Part shown: one piece after another, positions 57,650 through 64,000 of the stretch
Position numbering within the stretch: position 1 is the stretch's first letter
Layout of the letters: every line of letters starts with the position of its first letter
DNA from: Shewanella morhuae
GTDB taxonomy: Bacteria > Pseudomonadota > Gammaproteobacteria > Enterobacterales > Shewanellaceae
Reading direction: 5' to 3'
Assembly: GCF_900156405.1 (NCBI RefSeq)
Contig: NZ_FTNN01000006.1
Coordinates: 124,001-188,000, forward strand
Length of the DNA stretch: 64,000 nt
Made by a program: the position numbers and the translations under genes
The notes under the pieces: generated by a model
Database searches by the model: none
What the model saw: only the letters and a program-made list of their open reading frames with translations
What the model was told of the DNA's origin: nothing

Positions 57650-60537
57650 TACTCGTAGTCTGATAACGGAGCACACGAACACATCAAGTTGCGGTCGCCA
57701 TACACATCATCAATACGATTCACGGTTGGCCAGAACTTGTTAGTGCGTACTGCTGCACTTGGGAACACGGCAACTTCGCGGCTATATGGACGCGTATCAA
57801 ACTCAGGATCCATGATATCGGCCATAGTGTGCGGTGCGTTGTGCAGCGGGTTGTTGTCCACTGGCCATTCGCCCGATTCCACTTTGGCGATTTCAGCGCG
57901 GATTGACACCATAGCGTCGATAAAGCGGTCAAGCTCCACCTTAGACTCAGATTCCGTCGGCTCAATCATCAGGGTTCCCGCAACAGGGAAACTCATGGTT
58001 GGCGCATGGAAACCGTAGTCGTTCAAACGCTTAGCGATATCCATTTCGGTTACGCCTGAGGCTTCTTTCAGTGGACGCAGGTCGATAATACATTCGTGCG
58101 CCACGCGATCGTTACGGCCACGGAACAATACTGGGTAGTGTTCTGACAGCTTTTTCATCATGTAGTTAGCATTTAGCAGTGCAGTTTGCGTTGACTGTTT
58201 AAGCCCCTGCGTACCTAACAGCTTAATGTACATCCAGCTGATAGGCAGAATGCCAGCACTACCGTAAGGTGCGGCTGATACAGCGCCGTTGTTATCGCTT
58301 ATCTGACCCGGTTTAACCACCACATGACCCGCCACGAATGGCGCTAAATGGGCTTTTACACCGATTGGGCCCATACCTGGGCCACCGCCGCCGTGAGGAA
58401 TAGCGAAGGTTTTGTGTAGGTTAAGGTGTGATACGTCAGCACCGATAAAGCCTGGAGTCGTTAAGCCTACCTGCGCGTTCATGTTGGCGCCGTCTAAATA
58501 CACTTGGCCGCCATGCTGATGCACTATGTCGCAAATTTCGCGGATAGATTCTTCATACACACCGTGGGTCGATGGGTAAGTGATCATGATGCAAGACAGA
58601 TTTTCAGCCACTTCAGCAGCTTTAGTCCTCAAATCGTCTAAATCGACGTTACCTTGCTTATCACACGCAGTCACAATCACTTGCATACCCGCAAGTTGCG
58701 CTGATGCAGGGTTAGTGCCGTGGGCAGATTGTGGGATCAAACAAATGTTTCGGTGCGCATTACCACGTGACTCATGGTATTTTTTGATGGCTAACAAGCC
58801 CGCGTATTCACCTTGAGCGCCTGAGTTAGGTTGGATACACACAGCGTCGTAACCTGTGATGTTCACTAACCATGTCGACAATTCTTCAATCAGCTGAGTG
58901 TAACCTTTAGCTTGATCCAGCGGGCAGAATGGGTGCATGTTGGCAAATTCTGGCCAGCTCACTGGTATCATTTCAACCGCTGCGTTTAACTTCATGGTGC
59001 ATGAGCCCAGTGAAATCATCGAGTAGTTAAGTGCTAAGTCTTTGCTTTCGAGACGTTTGATATAACGCATCATCTCGGTTTCACTTTGATAGCGATTAAA
59101 CGTTGGGTGACTTAAAATCGCATCTTGGCGCACTAATGCAGCAGGAATCGACTGGCTACCTTGGCTAACAATTTGCGCGTCTAACGCGGCTACATCTAAG
59201 CCATGGTCAGCGCCTAAAATCACCTCAAACAGTGCTTCGATATCTGAGCGCAGTGTGGTTTCGTCAACACTCACGCCTACAATGCCATCGGCATCGAAAC
59301 GTAGGTTCATTTCAGCAGCCAGTGCGCGTGCGTTCACGGCAGTAACATCTAAGCCTTTGATGCTGATGGTATCAAACCAAGTGCTGTTGACTAAACTCAC
59401 GCCCTTAGCTTGTAAACCTGCCGCTAAAATGTCGGCAAAGCGGTTGATGCGTGACGCGATGGTTTTTAAGCCATCTGGGCCGTGGAATACAGCGTAGAAA
59501 GACGCCATATTGGCTAACAAAATTTGTGCAGTACAAATATTTGAGTTGGCTTTTTCGCGGCGAATATGTTGCTCGCGAGTTTGCATTGCCATACGCAGGG
59601 CGCGGTTACCACGGGCGTCTTTTGACACACCTATGATACGACCCGGCATTGAACGTTTGTGCTCATCACGGGCAACAAAGAAAGCCGCGTGTGGACCACC
59701 AAAACCCATTGGCACGCCAAAACGCTGCGCGCTACCAAATACTACATCGGCGCCCATAGAGCCCGGTGATTTCAGTAATACCAACGACATAATGTCGGCG
59801 GCTACAGTCACAATCACGTTCTTGGTACGCAAAGTTGCGAATAATTCGGTGAAGTCAGTGATGTGGCCTAAGCGGTTAGTATATTGGAACAAAGCACCAA
59901 ACAGCTCGTAGTTCACGGCATCCTGCGCTGGGCCCACGATGACATCAAAACCAAAACACTCAGCGCGGGTTTTCACTACGTCTAAGGTTTGCGGGAACAC
60001 ATCATCGGCAACAAAGAAGGTATTCGATTTTTTCGCTTTCGACACCCGCTTTGCCAGCGCCATGGCTTCGGCTGCGGCGGTCGCTTCATCTAACAAAGAC
60101 GCGGAGGCTAAATCTAAGCCCGTTAAGTCCATCGACACTTGTTGGAAGTTAAGAATGGCTTCTAAACGACCTTGGGCGATTTCAGGCTGGTAAGGCGTAT
60201 AAGCCGTGTACCAACCGGGGTTTTCAAATACGTTACGCAGGATTACGTTTGGCACTTGGGTGCCGTAGTAACCCATGCCGATATAGCTTTTAAAGACTTG
60301 GTTTTTATCTGCTAGACCACGGATATAGGCGATACCTTCGGCTTCACCGCAAGAATCACCAATGCTTAAATCTTGGCTTAAGCGAATCGATTCGGGCACG
60401 ATTTGCGCGGTGAGGTCTTCGAGAGACTCAGCGCCAACAAAATTGAGCATCGCTTGTTGTTGGTGGCTATCAGGGCCGATGTGACGACGTAGGAATAAAT
60501 CGTGCTGTTCTAACTGAGTGAGGGTTTGCTTGGTCAT
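57649..60537 (-). CDS. gcvP: Glycine dehydrogenase (decarboxylating), P protein
   Basis: 962 aa, the bacterial single-chain form with two homologous halves. PLP is bound by the Lys in [21 protein letters not shown] (about 700-720). It decarboxylates glycine and transfers aminomethyl to the GcvH lipoyl group. Third gene of gcvT-gcvH-gcvP; the 122-bp gap to gcvH holds a hairpin. Confidence 0.97.
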   Translation of the reverse strand: MTKQTLTQLEQHDLFLRRHIGPDSHQQQAMLNFVGAESLEDLTAQIVPESIRLSQDLSIGDSCGEAEGIAYIRGLADKNQVFKSYIGMGYYGTQVPNVILRNVFENPGWYTAYTPYQPEIAQGRLEAILNFQQVSMDLTGLDLASASLLDEATAAAEAMALAKRVSKAKKSNTFFVADDVFPQTLDVVKTRAECFGFDVIVGPAQDAVNYELFGALFQYTNRLGHITDFTELFATLRTKNVIVTVAADIMSLVLLKSPGSMGADVVFGSAQRFGVPMGFGGPHAAFFVARDEHKRSMPGRIIGVSKDARGNRALRMAMQTREQHIRREKANSNICTAQILLANMASFYAVFHGPDGLKTIASRINRFADILAAGLQAKGVSLVNSTWFDTISIKGLDVTAVNARALAAEMNLRFDADGIVGVSVDETTLRSDIEALFEVILGADHGLDVAALDAQIVSQGSQSIPAALVRQDAILSHPTFNRYQSETEMMRYIKRLESKDLALNYSMISLGSCTMKLNAAVEMIPVSWPEFANMHPFCPLDQAKGYTQLIEELSTWLVNITGYDAVCIQPNSGAQGEYAGLLAIKKYHESRGNAHRNICLIPQSAHGTNPASAQLAGMQVIVTACDKQGNVDLDDLRTKAAEVAENLSCIMITYPSTHGVYEESIREICDIVHQHGGQVYLDGANMNAQVGLTTPGFIGADVSHLNLHKTFAIPHGGGGPGMGPIGVKAHLAPFVAGHVVVKPGQISDNNGAVSAAPYGSAGILPISWMYIKLLGTQGLKQSTQTALLNANYMMKKLSEHYPVLFRGRNDRVAHECIIDLRPLKEASGVTEMDIAKRLNDYGFHAPTMSFPVAGTLMIEPTESESKVELDRFIDAMVSIRAEIAKVESGEWPVDNNPLHNAPHTMADIMDPEFDTRPYSREVAVFPSAAVRTNKFWPTVNRIDDVYGDRNLMCSCAPLSDYE

Positions 60538-60624
60538 GATAAACCTTGTTCCAGATTTGCCGAAACTCAGAACTGTAGGGTACTGATTAACGGACTGTTG
60601 TTATGTCAATCTTGTGCTAAAACA

Positions 60625-60648
60625 AACAAAGCCCCTCAGGGCTTTGTT
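60625..60648 (-). terminator. Hairpin between gcvH and gcvP
   Basis: AACAAAGCCC-CTCA-GGGCTTTGTT, 10-bp stem, followed on the minus strand by TGTTTTAGC. Likely a partial terminator setting the gcvH:gcvP ratio, since gcvP has no clear separate promoter. Confidence 0.65.
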
Positions 60649-60659
60649 AACACCGACGA

Positions 60660-61049
60660 TTACTCTTCGTCGATTACCGCTTGGTAGCCTTCGGCATCTA
60701 GCAGCGCATCGATGTCTGATTCGTCAGAAGGCATCACGCGGAAAAACCAGCCTTCGCCGTAAGCATCACTGTTAACCAGCTCAGGAGAATCCTCTAGGGC
60801 AACGTTTACAGCAATCACTTCGCCAGAAATAGGCGCATAAATGTCAGATGCCGCTTTGACTGATTCCGCTACCGCGCAGTCTTCACCTGCGGTAACAGTA
60901 TCGCCAACTTCTGGAAGCTCTACGAAAACCATGTCGCCTAACAGCTCTTGGGCATGATCAGAAATACCTACTGTGTAGCTACCGTCGGCTTCTTTACGGA
61001 TCCATTCGTGTGAAGAGGCGTATTTCAGTTCTGTCGGAATATTGCTCAT
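60660..61049 (-). CDS. gcvH: Glycine cleavage system H protein
   Basis: 129 aa. The lipoyl Lys is in [18 protein letters not shown] (about residue 65), the rest is the biotinyl/lipoyl barrel ([16 protein letters not shown]). It shuttles the aminomethyl group between GcvP, GcvT and Lpd. It is 32 bases downstream of gcvT and preceded by a heptanucleotide repeat that carries its Shine-Dalgarno sequence. Confidence 0.97.
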   Translation of the reverse strand: MSNIPTELKYASSHEWIRKEADGSYTVGISDHAQELLGDMVFVELPEVGDTVTAGEDCAVAESVKAASDIYAPISGEVIAVNVALEDSPELVNSDAYGEGWFFRVMPSDESDIDALLDAEGYQAVIDEE

Positions 61050-61054
61050 TGTTA

Positions 61055-61075
61055 TTGTTCCTTGTTCCTTGTTCC
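61055..61075 (-). repeat. Triple heptanucleotide repeat carrying the gcvH ribosome-binding site
   Basis: Three perfect TTGTTCC units (on the minus strand GGAACAA x3), so that AAGGA recurs every 7 bases ahead of the gcvH ATG. The nearest AAGGA is 9 bases from the ATG. Confidence 0.85.
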
Positions 61076-61081
61076 GTTTTT

Positions 61082-62176
61082 TTAAAATGCTGGTTTACCG
61101 TTACGCACAAAGCTTGGCGCGACTACTTTAACAGCCACACGCTTTTTACGCATTTCAACTTCTGCCGTATCCCCAATTGCATTAGGGACGCGCGCCAACG
61201 CAATAGAATAGCCCAAGGTTGGCGAGAAAGTACCGCTGGTGATCACGCCTTGGTGCTCAATACCGGCAGCATCAGTGAAAAATACAGGCATATCATGGCG
61301 TAGCACGCCTTTTTCTTCCATCACTAGGCCGACTAATTTGTCGGTACCCGCCGCGCGCAGTGCTTCTAAGGCGCTACGGCCAATAAAGTCACGCTCGATA
61401 GGTTCCCATGCAATGGTCCAGCCCATGTTGGCGGCCAATGGGTTGATGGTTTCGTCCATATCTAAGCCGTAAAGATTCATACCGGCTTCAAGACGCAGAG
61501 TGTCACGCGCACCCAGACCACAAGGTTTAACCCCTTGCTCTAACAGTGCTTGCCACAAGGCCTCTGCTTCATCTTCTGGGACAATAATTTCGTAACCCGC
61601 TTCGCCGGTATAACCCGTAGTGGCAATAAACAGCGAACCCGCTTGCTTACCGAAGAAAGGTTTCATACCTTCGATAGCGGCGTTTTGCTCGGTGCTAAAC
61701 ACGGCAGCGGCTTTCGCTTTAGCGTTAGGGCCTTGTACGGCGATCATTGATAATTCAGGACGTTCAGTCACAGTGACATCAAAACCTTGGGCTTGTTTAG
61801 CAATCCAAGCGAGATCTTTTTCACGGGTGCCTGAGTTAACGACTACGCGGTAATGCGTATCGGTAAGATAATAGGTGATGAGATCATCTATAATGCCCGC
61901 ATTTTCATCTAACATGCCGGCGTATAAGGCTTTACCTGGAACTTTAAGCTTAGCCACATCGTTTGCGAGCAACTTACGCAAAAATGCACCAGCATCATTG
62001 CCCATCACATCAACCACTGTCATGTGGGAAACGTCGAACATACCCGCGTCTTGACGCACGGCGTGATGTTCTTCGATTTGTGAGCCATAGTTGAGCGGCA
62101 TGTCCCAACCGTGGAAATCAACCATCTTAGCGTTTGATTCTATGTGCTTGTTAAACAGAATAGTTTTGTTAGCCAT
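61082..62176 (-). CDS. gcvT: Glycine cleavage system aminomethyltransferase, T protein
   Basis: 364 aa. [20 protein letters not shown] with the invariant region [17 protein letters not shown] and [15 protein letters not shown]. It transfers the one-carbon unit to tetrahydrofolate. First gene of the operon; a TATAAT box and a hairpin leader lie upstream. Confidence 0.97.
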   Translation of the reverse strand: MANKTILFNKHIESNAKMVDFHGWDMPLNYGSQIEEHHAVRQDAGMFDVSHMTVVDVMGNDAGAFLRKLLANDVAKLKVPGKALYAGMLDENAGIIDDLITYYLTDTHYRVVVNSGTREKDLAWIAKQAQGFDVTVTERPELSMIAVQGPNAKAKAAAVFSTEQNAAIEGMKPFFGKQAGSLFIATTGYTGEAGYEIIVPEDEAEALWQALLEQGVKPCGLGARDTLRLEAGMNLYGLDMDETINPLAANMGWTIAWEPIERDFIGRSALEALRAAGTDKLVGLVMEEKGVLRHDMPVFFTDAAGIEHQGVITSGTFSPTLGYSIALARVPNAIGDTAEVEMRKKRVAVKVVAPSFVRNGKPAF

Positions 62177-62211
62177 TGCTATCCCTTTTTGCGGCCTTTT
62201 TCAGGTCTCTG

Positions 62212-62282
62212 CCTAGTGTAGGGTGTATCTCTTGAAGCTCTTTGGGTACAGACACTAGGGTCTAAAATGCGGCGAAATTATA
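62212..62282 (-). promoter_or_regulatory. gcvT promoter -10 and structured leader
   Basis: On the minus strand a TATAAT hexamer at 62,277-62,282 is a likely -10 element; the -35 is weak (about TGTATAC). The leader can form a hairpin from CCTAGTGT (62,212-62,219) and ACACTAGG (62,252-62,259). No glycine-riboswitch consensus was found in this leader. Confidence 0.5.
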
Positions 62283-62452
62283 CCTTGCGTCACAAATTTG
62301 TATACAGGATATTTTTCTAATCCGAAGTCACTGCCATTAGATTTTCTTATCTTAAACCTGTAATTTTTTTACATGCGAACGGCGGATTTGCGCAGCTTGC
62401 AAACAAATCGCTGATATTAGCAGCAATTCTGATCACATTAGCGCAACCGCGG

Positions 62453-63676
62453 CTAACGACATAACTTAGGCAGCGCCGACTTATTGCCCATGGCCTGTTG
62501 TATGAACACTGTTTTCAGCCCAGCGACATTATCAACCAGATTTAACCCCAAATCGCGGATCGCTTTTTTAAGTGGGTTGCTGCCTTCAAAGAGTCGTTTA
62601 AAGCCTTCCATTGCGGCAATCATCTCCATGGCATCGGCTTTGCGCCAACGCTCAAGGGCGCGCAAATTGGCATAATCGCCGATATCTTTACCCGCTTGCT
62701 GTAATTCATTGACCACTTCGATAATGCTGGCCGCATCTAAAAAGCCGAGGTTAACCCCTTGTCCAGCCAGTGGATGAATGGTGTGCGCCGCATCACCGGC
62801 TAACACTAAGCGATGGCGGGCAAAATGGCGGGCATAACGCATTCGCAGTGGAAAAGCTTGGCGCTCGCTTTCAAGCTGACATAAGCCTAAACGGCCATCA
62901 AAGGCGGCGGTTAAGTGGCGCTCAAATTGAACGTTATCCATGGCTAATAATTCGTTGGCGCGCTCTGGCGGCACAGACCACACAATAGAGCACAGATTAT
63001 CTTCATACAGAGGTAAAAATGCCAACGGCCCGTCCTGTAAAAATACTTGGCGAGCGGTAGCAAGGTGCGGTAATTCAGTACGAATAGTGGCGACTAACGC
63101 ATGGTGGCCGTAATCCCAAAAGGTCAGCGGTATTTTACACTGCTCACGCACCCAAGAGTTGGCACCATCGGCGGCGATTACCAACGCAGCACTGACACTT
63201 TCTATTCCAGACTCGGCGCCATTAGCGAGGGTCAGCCAAGCTTCGCGCTCACCAAAGGCAATGCGTTCAATACGTTGGTTTTCGATATGGGTGATGTTGT
63301 CAAACTCACTGACACGTTTGGCGAGGGCGTAGCTGATGGCATCGTTTTCGATAATAGTGCCAAGGCTTGCTTCGCTGATGCTGTTGGCGTCAAAGGCAAT
63401 TTTGCCAAAGCCGTCTTTATCCCACACGGCCATTTTTTGGTAAGGCGTAGCACGGGCTGTCTCTACATAAGCCCAAGCACCTAAATGTTCTAACAAACGC
63501 TGGCTTGCCTTATTGATAGCACTCACGCGTAAACGCGCTGAGCCGCTGACGGCTTCTGTCTGCCCTGCATCAATAACAACAACATTAAGATTAGCCTGTG
63601 CCAATCCAATCGCGGTGGCGAGTCCCACCATGCCACCGCCCACAATAGCAATGTCATAGGTTTGCGAACTTAACAT
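62453..63676 (-). CDS. FAD-dependent ubiquinone-biosynthesis hydroxylase (UbiI/VisC/UbiF family)
   Basis: 407 aa from ATG 63,676, which has AAGGA 7 bases upstream; an ATG 87 bases earlier adds a non-family extension. FAD fold IVGGGMVGLATAIGL, the DG motif region AALVIAADGANSWVRE and the second FAD motif LAGDAAHTIHPLAGQGVNLG are present. It introduces a hydroxyl group on the ubiquinone ring; UbiI (C5) and UbiF (C6) cannot be separated by eye. Lies just downstream of ubiH on the same strand. Confidence 0.9.
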   Translation of the reverse strand: MLSSQTYDIAIVGGGMVGLATAIGLAQANLNVVVIDAGQTEAVSGSARLRVSAINKASQRLLEHLGAWAYVETARATPYQKMAVWDKDGFGKIAFDANSISEASLGTIIENDAISYALAKRVSEFDNITHIENQRIERIAFGEREAWLTLANGAESGIESVSAALVIAADGANSWVREQCKIPLTFWDYGHHALVATIRTELPHLATARQVFLQDGPLAFLPLYEDNLCSIVWSVPPERANELLAMDNVQFERHLTAAFDGRLGLCQLESERQAFPLRMRYARHFARHRLVLAGDAAHTIHPLAGQGVNLGFLDAASIIEVVNELQQAGKDIGDYANLRALERWRKADAMEMIAAMEGFKRLFEGSNPLKKAIRDLGLNLVDNVAGLKTVFIQQAMGNKSALPKLCR

Positions 63677-63775
63677 GGGTACATCCTTTTCGCGTTGCGA
63701 TACCAGTGAATAGCGTTGCTTTGCCGTCATTGCCTTACGGGCGATAGACGTTAGCGATATCAACGCATTCGAGTG

Positions 63776-64000
63776 TTATTTCCAGCCCATCGCTTTTTGG
63801 GCTACAGGCGTTTTAAATGGCACAAACCAAGATAATGACCGCAAGCCTAAATTACGACCGAGCACCAAGGGCCAATACTGGTTTGAAAAACCACGGACTA
63901 AAAACTCAATATTACGGATAGTGCTGTTTCTGTCATGCTCACGAACTTTTAGATATGCATGGGTTACGGCAACACTGCCGATATCATCGCCCTGCTCTAG
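63776..64000 (-). CDS. ubiH: 2-octaprenyl-6-methoxyphenol hydroxylase, C-terminal part
   Basis: Partial: the last 74 codons, the rest lying beyond the window. The visible end reads REHDRNSTIRN, VLGRNLGLRSLSWF and ends AQKAMGWK, which matches UbiH C-termini. It precedes the ubiI-like gene in one operon (99 bases from its stop to the chosen ATG). Confidence 0.85.
   Translation of the reverse strand, partial: LEQGDDIGSVAVTHAYLKVREHDRNSTIRNIEFLVRGFSNQYWPLVLGRNLGLRSLSWFVPFKTPVAQKAMGWK

Noticed and set aside
57689-60193. Plus-strand ORFs across gcvP
   Set aside because: Antisense shadows of a conserved gene; no ribosome-binding sites or recognisable domains.
62177-62452. Glycine riboswitch in front of gcvT
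   Set aside because: None of the conserved core of that riboswitch is visible on the minus strand; only a simple hairpin and a TATAAT are there.

Overview
The window looks like a chromosomal segment of a Shewanella-type marine gammaproteobacterium. The evidence is the combination of a pdhR-aceE-aceF-lpd operon, a nadC-pilA-pilB-pilC-pilD-coaE-zapD-yacG-mutT run, the rhlB/trxA/rho neighbourhood, a Wolinella-type frdCAB fumarate reductase, several c-di-GMP proteins and an OsmC-YcaO fusion. The genus is inferred from gene content and protein character; no search was run. Most of the window is ordinary core chromosome of moderate GC. No tRNA, rRNA, CRISPR array, phage or transposase gene was seen.

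Layout. 1-7.5 kb (minus strand): start of an M13 peptidase lipoprotein, a type Vd (PlpD-like) patatin autotransporter, and a 1481-aa propeller/PAS/GGDEF/EAL receptor. 7.6-14.8 kb (minus): lpd, aceF, aceE and pdhR, with a perfect PdhR operator in front of pdhR. 15-16.5 kb (minus): ampE and ampD. 16.8-25.1 kb (plus): nadC, type IV pilus genes pilA-D, then coaE, zapD, yacG and mutT. 25.3-30.1 kb: thioredoxin-like protein, gppA-like and rhlB (minus), trxA and rho (plus). 30.5-34.1 kb (plus): frdCAB behind a CRP-like site. 34-47.5 kb: a mixed stretch holding a phosphoribosyltransferase, a CBS protein, a MATE exporter, lgt, a cupin, a diguanylate cyclase, OsmC-YcaO, a chemotaxis receptor, a TauE exporter and small conserved proteins. 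47.9-52.8 kb: hydrolase, cyclophilin-like protein, alcohol dehydrogenase and NepI-like exporter (minus), with a divergent LysR regulator. 57.6-64 kb (minus): the glycine cleavage operon gcvT-gcvH-gcvP and two ubiquinone hydroxylase genes.

The accessory part is 52.8-57.65 kb. A three-gene AT-rich operon (53,925-57,330) has ATGA overlaps at both junctions. It encodes a Cap4/DUF4297-type nuclease, a small middle component and an SMC-like ATPase with a Cys-x4-Cys hinge. This matches the DdmABC/Lamassu class of anti-plasmid and anti-phage systems. It is flanked on the left by duplicated hairpin elements and gene remnants, and on the right by a 124-bp full-length palindromic element that ends exactly at the gcvP stop codon. 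It is the strongest candidate for an interesting system here, but it belongs to a family already described.

Working together: PdhR controls pyruvate entry (AceEF-Lpd), and Lpd also serves the glycine cleavage system at the other end. FrdCAB gives anaerobic fumarate respiration. PilA-D build and process type IV pili. RhlB, Rho and thioredoxin sit in their usual gammaproteobacterial arrangement.
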